Positions 23,968-35,991 of a DNA stretch of 64,000 bases are shown here, piece by piece. The notes beneath the pieces were generated by a model, which did no database searches, was not told the origin of the DNA, and saw only the letters and a program-made list of their open reading frames with translations. Origin of the DNA: Siderastrea siderea. Taxonomy: Eukaryota > Cnidaria > Anthozoa > Scleractinia > Rhizangiidae. Each line of letters starts with the position of its first letter. Position 1 is the stretch's first letter. Both the position numbers and the translations under genes were made by a program. The stretch spans positions 11,533,319-11,597,318 of the forward strand of contig OZ034972.1 in assembly GCA_964030785.1 (NCBI GenBank). The letters run 5' to 3'.

Positions 23968-24452
23968 ATTCTTGTCCCCAGAGCCGCCAGTTCCTGGGCA
24001 TGAGGATCAGTCCTCGTGCCCAGGCACCAGTGGCTAAGAGGGCCAGGCCCCTTGTGGGGGGGGGGGGGGGGGGGGTGGGGGTACTCCCCAAAAATTTGAG
24101 TGGGGGTGTGCAGCACGCTTCTGGAAACCCTTACTCTATTTCAGACCCAAATATGATTTTCCCCCATCCTATTTCAGACCTGGCCCATAATTTGATACCT
24201 ATTTCAGACCAGACCCATACACTATTTCGTTTGCGTAACCATTTCCCAGGGGAAGAAAATTAATAGAAAGGTAGCCTCTTCTAAGAAGAATACCCAATTC
24301 CAGACCAGAGTGCACAACCCTTACCTTAATTCAGACCAAAACGGCTCAAAAACCATACCCTTTGGCACCGCAGCACATACCTATATAGATTATAAAAGGG
24401 AATACCCCCCCCCCCCCAACCTGGGAAGCCAGGCGGCTCTGGGGACGAGAAT
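23968..24452. mobile_element. MITE with a second GC-rich element nested inside
   Basis: Outer termini are ATTCTTGTCCCCAGAGCCGC and its inverted copy ending at 24,452. Inside, 24,054-24,418 is another inverted-repeat unit: a poly-G start with TACTCCCC, repeated CTATTTCAGACC motifs, and a poly-C end. The outer element was therefore split by the inner one. Confidence 0.75.
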
Positions 24453-24559
24453 TTTGAGATTATATCTTGTTATCAGGGCCCTTTGGTCTCTTTCTCAAAG
24501 AATGGAGAGAAAAGGCCTGGAAACGAGGTTGCCCTCTCTTGTTGATACTGAAATGTGAC

Positions 24560-27345
24560 CATGGGAGATCAGGGTACAAACTGATAACATCTGATAGTAA
24601 CAAGCCATGCCAATAGGGTACTGTTTTTCAGATCTGATCAGTTGACTCCTGGCATCCTGTGCAGATAATCATCATGCACTCTCAGGATTACATACAAAGT
24701 CAAGAGAAATTCTGCACAGGACACTAACCAGCCAGAAACAATATCCAGACCTGCACAATCTTATCTCATTGGTTTAACACCTTTGCTGCAGTTGTATGGT
24801 AGACATCATTTTGCAGAAAGAGGAATTAAGTGAATTTTTGGCAGTAAGTTTTGCCAATTGAAACTGAGATTAAAAGCACTAGATGTTACTGGTGCCCTTT
24901 CGTTGACAATGAAGACAAATCAGACATCACAATAATAGAAGCTCATTCATTTGCCAAATTCACAGCACCTTTCAATAACATGCAAAATAAAGGTTTAGTT
25001 CAATGGTTTCAAAAGATCATGTCTGCATGGTCTGATGTGCTGTTAGGTGGATTTTGATCGAGTTTGTTTTTGTATGGTCCACTAATTGTCAACAGAACTG
25101 CCGTCACCAACCATAATTAAGCTGACAAAAACAACTGTTTGTCTGTATGGTTATAAAATAAAGTTCAGAGTTTGCATACAAGGCATAGTAAGGATAAAGA
25201 AAAAGTTTCTCCCTGCAATTGATTTTCATAACTATTTTTTGTTATACACCATTGTAGACTTCGCCGTTTTTTAAATTCATTTCACTGATTGTTAACCCGT
25301 TGCAAAATATTGACCAAAAACAGTGTAATAATTTGGCAAATTTTACTTGTGGCTGGTGATTGCATGGAGGATACTAAACTCTATAATTAATACTATAATT
25401 AACAACTTTCATGAATTAATGGCTGACTGCTGATCATAGATTTTCACTGATAGTAGGCAAGGACTTTAACAACTTTGTTCATATTAATTTTGAATACCTT
25501 GACATCTAATTTATGCAAAGGGTGGAATGTTCATTAAATTCATGAAAATGAGTGACCAGTCTACAACGTTATTTTTGTTAGTGCACGAAGCATTTATTTT
25601 ATGCAAGGGCAGTATTTTATACTCTCTCTACTTATGACAGCATTTGCAAATACTGATTAAAATTGTAAGCATTTTGACAGAAACGATCTGATATTTACAA
25701 AAATCTTTGTAATTAAAACACCCTCCATTAACTACTTTTAATGATATACTAATAACCATTTCATCATAAGTATTTATTTATATGTAACATCTTTATACAT
25801 TTAGCAGCTCAGACAAGTGTCAGCACTAGAAATACTACTGCTGAGAGAAAACCAATCAGATTCAGGAGGAGTAACCTGCAAGCCATAAACAGTGATTATC
25901 TGGGCTGCTTGTGCTTTTTACTAATGGTTTTATCTCATTATGTTCATCCTTCTCATATTCACAGTTATTTTGTCACTTTCTTTAAATTTTTACACAGTGC
26001 TTCTTCACAATTGAAGGAATTAACGTGAAAGGGGTGGCTATCACAATTTAAGGATAAAAAGACAATCCAATATTTGCCTGGTTTTCTGTGTTTTAAACAC
26101 CCGTTTGTCTGAAATTATTTTAATTGCCCAGGGGATATCCATGGTCAGTGTTTTTGTAATGGTTATTCTCTCGGGGAAAGTTAGGCTTCCGGCAAAAACA
26201 AAATCTACAATGCAAGCTAATAAAATGGCAAGTATGGAGCAATTTTTTCCATTTTTGTGGTTGCCAAAGTTGTGAATTATGCCCCTTTTCACATTAAGCC
26301 CTTCAGTTAAGATAACACTTTAATTTTAACAAAATAGAGATCATAAAATAATGCTATATGTTTGAGTTATGACTGATTTAAAACCTTAGGTCACAAAATT
26401 TTTAGTCCAGTTTCTAAAAAGAAGAAAGAACCATACAAAGTAGAACTTCGTGTGCCGGTATAGCAGGCAGTACCCCCAACTTCATGTAAAGACTAGCTAT
26501 TAAAAACACGCCTTTCCCTACATAGTTAGATCAGTACTCATACTTGAATTCCCCTGCCTCAATTTCTCACTCTCTCGGGTATGGTCTTTTCTCCTCTGAA
26601 AAGAGAAGGGCTTTGGGCACAGGTTAATGGCTGGTTAATGGCAGTAGCTGATATCAAGCATAGGCCCAACCCATATAGTAGAATCTGCTCAGTTTTAAAG
26701 CAAGGTTGCGACCCATCAGAATGAAACAAGTGCCAAATCTGGTATGGCATGAAGTTTTTGCAGGTTGTAAAGTTTGCCTTTTTATTTTTACTATAAAAAT
26801 TGCTAACTGAAAATCACTTATCAAATACTAATTACAGATGCTGCCAATAAAGAAACCTAATAAAAACAATCTTTAAATAGTCAAGTTTGTTTAAGGATTT
26901 TAACAAATATATACAGCTTCCTGAGACCAATGACTGGAATGTGCTAAACTCAAACGCCAGTGAAGAATACCAATTTTTGTAAATCACAAAAGTCAGATTC
27001 TGCTAAATGTTAAGCCCCATGCAATCATAAACAGCCATCACAGTTTCCTTGAAAAGATTTCATACCACAATAATAAGCAAACATTTACCAATGAAACTAA
27101 CTTTTCCATTGTCACATTTTAGGTTTAAGAAGTGATAGGATGAGCTTAAATTACTATGAGCATATAACCTGATTTTTCCTGAAACAAACAATAAAAGCTT
27201 TGAGTGCAAATTGAGTCTCTTTAAGCACAACAATGGTATCAAATTTTGCAGCTACTAAAGATGCTTCTCATGTTGATTGTAACTGGATAAGAAATTTCAC
27301 AAGATCCGATTTCTCTGTTTAGGAGTACTGCAAGGCAGTATTTGC
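24560..27345. other. Intergenic, no gene recognised
   Basis: 2.8 kb of AT-rich sequence between CBP and ADCY9. No frame above about 85 codons, no similarity I recognise and no clear inverted-repeat element. Confidence 0.6.
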
Positions 27346-27348
27346 AGC

Positions 27349-27543
27349 ATTGTGTGGTTCCAGAAATTATCCATACTACCCCCATGGAAGGTCATTGGAA
27401 ATTCCTAGGGGGAGGGGGGATTTAAAAGCCAAACTATTAGAAGGACAGTATGAAGCTAAACTGGAATTTCCTGGGGGGTGTGGGGTGCAAAACAAAAAAC
27501 CTTCCGTGGGGGGAGTATGGATATTTTCTGGAACTACACATTT
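27349..27543. mobile_element. TGTGTGGTTCCAGAA-family MITE, short form
   Basis: 195 bp. The left end is TGTGTGGTTCCAGAAATTAT and the right end is the inverted form, with G-rich subterminal blocks around GGAAATTCC. It is the shortest complete copy in the window. Confidence 0.8.
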
Positions 27544-28564
27544 GACTGAAAACCAAACTGTACCATAAAATTATTTAAGTTATATTCGATTGGCATATTC
27601 AGGTTCAGTTTATTTTATTCAGTTAGTTGGCCCTTTCAGCCTTTCGTTAAGAACATGTCGTTTAAGTCTTTACAAAGGCTAAATTGTTACTTTAAAAGTA
27701 AAAATGCTTTGAATAATTATAATTATAGCTTTTTTAAAAAAATAAGAGGGGCCAGAAGGAGGAAATGGTCAGAACAGCCGATCAACTATTTTATTGTAAC
27801 ATAAATGTTTAATATTTTACAATAAAATAGTTCATGACCGTATTGACGGCAAAATCCACTTATCATGAAGGCCATGTTACACTGGAAAATTTACAAATGG
27901 CGTGCTTACAATTGTCACAGTTTTATTTGACATTATGCAACTTCTTACATCAAAATAAAAGAGGAAGATCTTGTCTGAAAGTTCAGATTTCAAATGACTT
28001 TCACAGTGCTACGTGCTGTAATGTTTATTTATTTCGTTTATTTCCACTTGCATGAATGTTTTTTTATGAGTATTTGACAAATCTCTGATGGCTTCTGTGT
28101 CATTTGGCTGTGAAAGGCAGAGTTTTTTAAGTTTCAACGTTTGCAAGTGCGGCTTCTTCTCTCACTAATCATACTTCCTATATTTTATCAGTCCTATGAA
28201 ATGGAAGCCATCAAATTAAAAAGTTCTCAAAAGGTAATCAAAAGCTTCGTTCAAGTGGTCGCTAGACCTCAAATTTGTTGATAATGGAGTGTCTGTAATA
28301 AAATGGAGCCTGCAAGCTGGGTGTTCATTGTATCACCAAACCTGGGATGGGGGGCATCCGTATATAAGTGTCAGGGTGCTTTTTGGAAATTTTAAGAGGA
28401 GTCTTTACAATCCCTAATAGGTGCCCTATTCGTGTTTTGTAGGCATGGCCTAAACTCATCTTCACCCCTTATAATTAAGGGGACCAAATCTGACATGTGG
28501 TAAATGTTCCCAACTTCTGCCCCAAAAGGGTACCAGAGTAATTCTAACCGCAAACATTCCAAGC

Positions 28565-28763
28565 AGCCTTCACACGTCAAACTAGTGACGACCTACTCAT
28601 GTTGGCAAACTCACATCGGTGTGTGTGAACAACACAATGTTGCCACTGTTGGCGAGAATAGAGACAAGTTCTATTTATCGCCAACAGTTTGCCAACATGT
28701 TGCTGTGTTGTTCTCACACACCAATTTGACGAGCTGGCCAACACTAGTTTGATGTGTGAAGGC
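28565..28763. mobile_element. MITE with long inverted repeats
   Basis: About 200 bp. The termini are GCCTTCACACGTCAAACTAG and the inverted equivalent. The arms share ATGTTGGCAAACT and the GTGTGTGAACAACAC block. Confidence 0.8.
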
Positions 28764-28998
28764 CACTTTAGATTTTCTCAACCTAACACTAACAACGCAC
28801 TGAGCGATTTTATACACTTGTCACGGAGGACAGTGCATCCACTTCTGCACTGGCAATTTTTGTCAGCAATTTGGATTGCCATGACAAGCGAATGAAATTG
28901 CTGACAGCTGGCCATCAATTTTGTTGTGATGAGTGTACAATATTGCTAAGTTAGTGTGTTGCTGGCTCAAGCAGTACCATACTATGAAACTGAACTTC

Positions 28999-29310
28999 TT
29001 AAGGCCGAGTTACAAGGTGTGTCTTTCGCTTACAACTGTCATATGTGACTTTTGTAGCGCACACTGCTTGCGTCAGGCAAAGATCATAAATTATATGACT
29101 CATCATTCTAACATTTTGATTGTAGCTACGACTATCATAGGGTTTTAAAACATGTTTTAAAATCCTACCACATTTTCCGTGTTGTGTGTGACTGTCGTGA
29201 AGATGTAGTACGTCTGATTTAGACGACACGATTTGTGTTGTAGACATGACGTGAGCAAGTCACACACCACAGTTGTAAGGAAAAATCGTACCGTGTAAAT
29301 AGGTCCTCAA
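28999..29310. mobile_element. Inverted-repeat element, related to 54569-55030
   Basis: The ends resemble AAGGCCGAGTTACAAGG and its inverse, with CTTACAACTGT near both. The centre holds GGGTTTTAAAACATGTTTTAA and CATCATTCTAACATTTTGAT, shared with the element in a coronin-7 intron. Confidence 0.7.
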
Positions 29311-29579
29311 AGGTATAACCAGCACCTCATTACTTTCATATGAAACCCCCCTCCCACAGGCTACCAAACCCCTCTTGTACCCACATCACAGCATGTTAAG
29401 CTTCTACCTTATCACATGGTTCATGTAGTTCATCAACCCTTGGCCCTTCAGAAGAGTATAAGTTGTCTACAGTCCTTTGTCATGCATCACTGACAATACA
29501 GGGACAGTGAGAAAATAACACGTTTGAAAATTTGAATAGGTGTGTTCATTCATATGAAACCAACTAAGCAATAATTATT

Positions 29580-30265
29580 ACGCTGCTGTTTATTATGCTG
29601 TACAAGGTTTGTGAATGAATGATGCAGCTATTTAGCAGTACTTTTCTATAGTACTGTTTTGTATGCAGTTCAAGGTGGTTCTTCTTTGAAATTCCTAACT
29701 GTTAGACCATTCAAATGGCAGCTGTTGAGCATATATTTTGTCTTTTGTCTGGGAGCAAGTACAACATGTACAGTGCTGTACCTGTAAATGAAGTTCTTAA
29801 TTATAACCCTTCAAGTTACAGGGTAATTACAGTTTTTCTGCTGTAGAGCTGTGTATTATACTGTACAAGGTAATTCTAACTTTTGAGTCTATGGTTAAAA
29901 TCCTAAAGTGTGACCATTCAAATGAAAGCTACTGAGCAGTACTTTCGTGTGGCACTGTTTACTATGCTGCAGAAGGTGGTTCTAACTTTTGAGTCTGTGG
30001 ATGAAATCCTAAAGTGTGACCATTCAAATGAATGCTACTGAGCAGTACTTTCGTGTGGTGCTTTACAAGGTAGTTTTAACTTTTGAGTCTGTGGATGAAA
30101 CCTAAAGTGTAACCATTCAAAACGAATTAAGCTATTGAGCAGTTCTTTCCTTGGTACTCTTTATTATGCTGTACAAGATAGTTCTAACTTTTGAGTCTGT
30201 GGATGGAATTCATAGTTCTGACCATTTAATTAACAGCTGTTGATCAACACTTTCTGCTTGTGCTG
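29580..30265 (+). repeat. Satellite array, monomer about 100 bp
   Basis: At least five tandem, diverged copies marked by GACCATTCAAATG, GCTACTGAGCAGTACTTTC, CTGTACAAGGTGGTTCTAAC and TTTTGAGTCTGTGGATGAA. Single monomers occur at 35,455-35,545 and 60,048-60,222, and in reverse at 63,460-63,560. Confidence 0.85.
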
Positions 30266-30669
30266 TGTTTTTCCTAAATGGAAAATTTAACCAAATTCAT
30301 TAAATTTTTTACTTATAATAACCACTTCAACAAAGTAAAGGTTTAAATAACATGTTACTGGTATCTGGTCTTAAAAAAAATATTCTTCTAGACTGACTTA
30401 ATTCTTATGGAACTAAAGCTTGTAGTCTGCTTGTCAACTGTAACAAAAACAGTAATCAGCTGTTTTGAAATGCTAAAAAAGAACCTTCCTCAGTTCAATT
30501 TCTCAGCCATTCTTTCACATGTTGATGAGAATGTATACACAGAAGGTGTTAGTGCCTTTTCAGAAGATTTCAATTACCATTCATCATTGAAGACAAAACA
30601 ATAAAATTAATTTTTGCATTCTGAAGTATTTGTAAACTGTGAAATCTAATTCGTAAAATGGTCTTGAAT

Positions 30670-31934
30670 TGTGTGGTTCCAGAAAATATCCATACCCCCC
30701 CCACGGAAGGTCACTGGAAATTCCGAGGGGGAGGGGGGTTCAAAGGCAGAAATTTCCGTGGGGAGTGGGGGGTTCATAGGAAGCTCATTTTCCAGAGGGT
30801 GAAGAAACACGAAAAATTGAAAGCAACGCACAATTGGTGCCAAGCACGAAGTAATACTTACGTAGGCTGTTTTGACCTTCAAAACTACGCAAATATGTTG
30901 ACCGAAATGCCAAATTTTGCGACTTTGATTTGTATACAATTTCGGTAGACCTGATTTGCACATTCGCGTTTACGGAAAATTGCGTGTCTCCTTGGCCTTC
31001 GGTGAATATTGCACCGTTTTCAATCCTTTCAATGGGAAAGCTTTTCGTTAAACACCAAAGTTGTTTAAACAAATACAAAAATATTTTTATCGCGCAATCC
31101 AGCAAAGGGTTTTCAGCCGCTTTTCACCCGATATCATCGAGATAGAATTGTTGCATTACATAAACAGTGACGCTCATATTATTTGAAAAGGTCAGATTTC
31201 ATGCGTTATGCAAATTTGATGCGTTTTTGAACTGAAACTAAAAGTTCAGCCTATATTAGCTATTTCTTACAAATTCTTTTACAGTTGTCATTATCTTTGA
31301 GTTTCCATTTGACCTTCATTTAGCATTTCAATTTTAAACAAAGGATAAAGTGCGGGAAGACAGGTTCGATTTGTTATCCCTCCATGCAATTTATTTTTAG
31401 ACTCACGGTATGCAAATTCACTTGTGCATAATCCCAGGAAAAAAGCTGCTATTTTACTCTAATTCTCTTTCAAACATCATAACCGTCGATTTTTAGTGTA
31501 ATTTACATTCAACAGTTTCGCTTTTGACAGCAGGTTTGAGTGTGGAAAACACAAAATCGATTCTGAAAGTTTGGCTTTGTTGTTAATGTTTACGTCGCAT
31601 TCGGAACGCAAATCATTCGCGGCAACCCTCAGCACCAACGTTAATAGAACGTTAAAACACTCGGTTTAAACAAATTTTCGTGAAAAACATAGAACATTTC
31701 AAACCGGATAGCAAACATGCAAATAGTATAGAACAATAACAAAGCGTTATATGTTGAAAATGGATGTTATAATAGTAACTGTTACAACAAAAACCATGTT
31801 TGCGTAACGTGGAAATTCCTGGGGGGAAGGGGGGTCATCAAAGACCCCCTTGGAACGGAAATTCCGAAGGGGTGGGGGGATGCAAACCAAAAACCTTCTG
31901 TGGGAGGGGTATGGATATTTTCTGGAACCACACA
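30670..31934. mobile_element. 1.27-kb element with TGTGTGGTTCCAGAA terminal repeats, copy A
   Basis: It begins TGTGTGGTTCCAGAAAATAT and ends with the inverted sequence. Each end has 130-150 bp of G-rich subterminal repeat (GGAAATTCC, GGGGTGGGGG). The roughly 1-kb interior is AT-rich with no transposase similarity and does not resemble copy B. No convincing target duplication. Two independent one-ended remnants facing each other remain an alternative. Confidence 0.55.
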
Positions 31935-32493
31935 TTGTCATATTTAATTATTTTACTACCTACTACAAATTTGGCGAAGGAGCTGCCTGCATCTACCTAA
32001 TATAGCTCTTGTTATTGGCATTTTGTTACAATTTGTATTAAAATTCTACCATTTTCCATTTCTTATATTTTTTAAATTTACACTGTAGGAAATTAAAGCT
32101 TAAACATCTCTTTAATTTCCTTCTATTGCATTGATTACCAAATCTTACTATAATTCATGTGATTACCCTACAATGTATATAACAATAATTATTATTATGT
32201 ATAATGTACATTACTGTAATTTGCCTGCCATCATAGTCTTATGTGTTGATAACAGTTTCCTGTAGAAAAGAGACAAAACAAAATTAGTAGGTACTACCAG
32301 TAGTAAGTACCAATGATAGACAGGAGAATCCTGATAACTCGACTCATCAGGCTAGGTGGGCATGTGTGACAGCAAAAAGGCCTGGTTTTATTTAGCTTTT
32401 TGCTTTTTGATTTGGTCGACCCGAAATTTTACCACAACATTCAACTTGTCTTTTCGAAAAATCCCATGCTTTTTGATTTTCAGATTTTGGCAT

Positions 32494-33763
32494 TGTGTGG
32501 TTCCAGAAAATATCCATACCCCCACCACGGAGGGAATTGGAAATTCCGGAGGGGTGGGGGGGTCAAAAGCCCAGGAAAATCCAGAGGAGAGGGGGGTTAA
32601 ACGGATAAATTACTTTCCAGAGGGTCAACTTCGATTCATTCCGATGTAAGCTGCAGATAAAGTTCGAAAATTACTACTTACCGAATTTGTAGATCTTTAT
32701 TGTGGAATTAAATTAGTTTAACTGCTAAGTAAACACTTTTGTTAAACGTAAAACAGATATTCTTTCTCCCAAAGGCCCTTTGGAAGCGATATTGGGGCGG
32801 AAACGAAATAAACATCGTCGTTGCGTAGAAGTAGCCGCCATTACTCGTTACCAGTCTTCGAGAAGACAGCAACGTGTACCAGGAGTGGTTACATTTACTT
32901 ATCGAGACTACGATCCTTCGACGAAACGCCTGCGTCGTCTAAAGAACCTAAATTTTAAGCTTGCCTTCGCGATTGACGTTAATTATAAGAGTTGTTTACG
33001 AACAATCAGTCCGTCCTTTTTAACTTCCCTATGTGGCAACTGGCAAGCGAAGCGCGATCTCATTGACTCGTAGAAGTCGTGTTTTACTAAGCTTAGCAAC
33101 GAGAATATTTATCGCGAAGTACAAGTGTCGCCAAATACGTTTACGGGCTTTCTTGCTACTCTTGCACGTTCAAGTAACGGGCTCTTAACTGAGGGCTGGT
33201 ATGCAGGGTAACGACTTTAGAGAACTCAATATTCGTTATTCTTTCTATTTTGATCATTTCCCCTTAATTTTTTTTGTGCGTTTTCTTTGTTCATGATCGC
33301 GTTCCTGTTGAAGTAACGTTTATCAGCAACACTGCGTCTTTTCAAGCGAATTCTTCAATTAAAACGAACGTTTTACATGCTTTTGTCAAGGTAATTTTAC
33401 AGCTACCTAGTATATCTGTTTGACGTAGAGAAGAACAGTTTGGTATTGGTAAGATAATATGTTATGAGTAAGCTATGACTATGTACGTTATTTTAAACAC
33501 TAATAAATAGTATAAACAGGTCCGACGATAATCGGAACGGCTTAGCTTCACTTAAATGTGGATCAGTTGCTTCATTTTTAACACTCTCGCTTCTTGAACG
33601 AAACTTTCCAGAGGGGTTGGGGGGGTGTTTGACAAACTGTGGAAAATCCGGAGGGATGGGGGGGTTACAGCTTACTTCAAAAAATGGAAAATCCGGGGAG
33701 GAGGGGGGTCCTAAGCGAAATTCCCTCCGTGGTGGGGGTATGGATATTTTCTGGAACCACACA
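32494..33763. mobile_element. 1.27-kb element with TGTGTGGTTCCAGAA terminal repeats, copy B
   Basis: Same termini as copy A and almost the same length (1,270 against 1,265 bp), but a different interior. The interior contains an open frame at 32,780-33,073 with a basic, Arg-rich translation that I cannot assign and do not regard as an established gene. Confidence 0.55.
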
Positions 33764-33769
33764 TTTTTG

Positions 33770-35320
33770 GTGGGAAAATGACATCACAAAATTGGCATCA
33801 AATTTATTTTTTAGTATTATGGGATATCTAACAACGGTTTCTGAAAGAACATGATGTGAGGATGTCAAAACTGAAAACGTTATTGAAATCTGTCCATCCA
33901 ATCAAAAGATACCTCATTTTGAATTTTCTGCCATTTATAACCCATTGATGTTTTATTCTCTCCTGTCTTTCAGGAATAAACCTTCAGATGAGCATAAACT
34001 TTTGTGGCTTTTAATAAGTTCTGTTAATATTAGAGATACAAAAATACGTTGATTGCTTTTTAAAAAACCAGCAAGTACAGGTTTTCACAGTTCATGAATG
34101 CCCAAGCATTACGCAAAGTTATGAGCACAACAGGATGCTCTCGCTAAATGAAATCAAAGGCATTTCATTTCCACTTCTGACAACTTGATATCTCTAATTG
34201 TTTTACGTGTGTTTTACCTAATGAGTCAAGTTATCAGGATTATACTGTAGTACATATGAAAAGCTTCAATGGCCAATCTTGACAAGTCATGTTTTTTCTT
34301 CAGGACTGGTTCGTCATGCATGTCAAATGTGCATTTGAGCACGCTTTCCCAGAAAATGTCATTGCTTCTGCATTACGTCATAGAGTTAAGTGTTAAAAAA
34401 AATAAATAAATAAAGCCAGAGACACCACGCGCGATGACATAGGGTAAGCCGTGCTACACACACTCCTCCAAAAAACAAGAACTTCAGAAATAATTGCGTT
34501 TCAAAGAAGCAAGCACATCAAAATCCATAATTTTTTCTGTCTCAATGCCAAAAATTGGCCGCTCGCAGCAGAACTGATTTGGCCAGTCATTTTATTTGCT
34601 TTTGAGCTAAGGTAGATTTGTGGGCAAAGTACAAAGGAAAGTGATTTTCAAACCTGAAATACAGTAGACTGTTTTTAAAGAGATGGTTGTAACTAACTTG
34701 GCACTGTGTGCTTTACTGGTATTATTCACCTCATATCAAGTGTCTGCTTGTGGAATAGTTGTAAAATTATTAGAGATCAACCGATCAGCTGATGTTTCAA
34801 AGTAAATTAAGAGAGAAAACAAACCCTGATTCCATCGCTGTTGCATGTTGTAAGTTCAGAGGTTGCATCCTACAAGAAAATTACCTGATTAATAGTAACA
34901 TGTAAAACCCTGCAACTCAATCTCATGGATCAAATATAAAAGTACAGCATGTTACAGCTATTTACAAATAGGCAAGTCAGCGGAAGTCATTTACATCGAC
35001 AACATTCTGATTGGGTAATTTTGAAAGCTAGGCATCTCGAAGACATCCTATTTAGGGTGCAGTAATGAAGAAAACAATGCCATGGTACCCAACACCCCTT
35101 TGTTACTGTTAAGCTCAACACTGACATCTTGCCTGCAAATTGACCCTTTCCCTTTGCATAAGGTGACTGCCGACCAAGGTTATAAGGGCTCAAATCTAAT
35201 TCTCAGGTTAATAGAGAAACATTTTACTAACTAAATTATAAGGTTTACTTCCAAGAATCCATATATTAAAACAGACCACTGACACTGGCAATTGTGGCAA
35301 TAAGCAAGTTTCCTGATACC
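33770..35320. other. Downstream flank of ADCY9, no gene established
   Basis: AT-rich sequence 3' of the ADCY9 main exon, so it may contain 3' UTR or a further small exon. The best small-exon candidate is at 34,825-34,869. No independent gene recognised. Confidence 0.5.
34825..34869 (-). CDS. Possible downstream exon of ADCY9 (speculative)
   Basis: Preceded by a TTCTTGTAG acceptor, it would continue in phase 0 from the GTATGT donor at the end of the large ADCY9 exon. It reads DATSELTTCNSDGIR, then either a GTTTGT donor or six more codons to a stop. There is no similarity to support it; the border signals are the only evidence. Confidence 0.2.
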
Positions 35321-35321
35321 T

Positions 35322-35740
35322 TTAACCCTTCAAGCCCCAGTATCAGCATTTTTATTCTCCTCACTGTAGTCAGTATCGTCTTTCTGGTACTAGTTGGGAG
35401 TATTTTCTCAACCCTTTCATTCCCAGAGTCAGTTTTGGAGACAATAACTAAAGGTGACTCTAACGTCTGAGTCTGTGGATGAAACCATATGTTGTGATCA
35501 TTCATATTAAACTTTGTCAGCAGTACTTTCACATCGTGCTATTTATATTTAAGTATCTTACAAAACAAAATTTGTCTTAAATTTTGATTTTAAGCACTCT
35601 TGGGAGTGAAAGGGTTTTACATCAAGAAAATTGATCTTTGATGATCATTTTCATTATTCTCATGACCTGTATGTTTGATTAAGTAGTGATATTGTAAGGA
35701 GAAATTAGATGCTTATCACTATTGGGGCTCAAAGGGTTAA
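35322..35740. mobile_element. MITE with TTAACCCTT ends and a satellite monomer inside
   Basis: The termini are TTAACCCTTCAAGCCCCAG and the inverted TTGGGGCTCAAAGGGTTAA. One monomer of the 29.6-30.3 kb satellite lies within (35,455-35,545). Part of its right half recurs at 47,480-47,600 in a UFM1 intron. Confidence 0.75.
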
Positions 35741-35991
35741 TAGTATCGGTTTGAGCTTATCACAACTTCTGCCATCAAACTTCTATAAACTGACAGAACA
35801 ATTAACTCTGTGTTTTGACAACAAATTTTTAAAACAGAAAACAGTTTCAAAACAGAAGTACCCAGTGGCATATTGGGATAATTAGTTTTTGTATGAAGAT
35901 TTTAACTGCAAAATTTCAACTAACCATTTCAGGTTACCAGGGCAGATGAACGGGTTATTAACTTGGGCTACTTCTTACGTAAAGAATGAAA

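Noticed and set aside
32780..33073. 97-codon frame with many Arg and Lys residues
   Set aside because: No similarity recognised, and it lies within a probable transposon interior; base composition alone does not support a gene.
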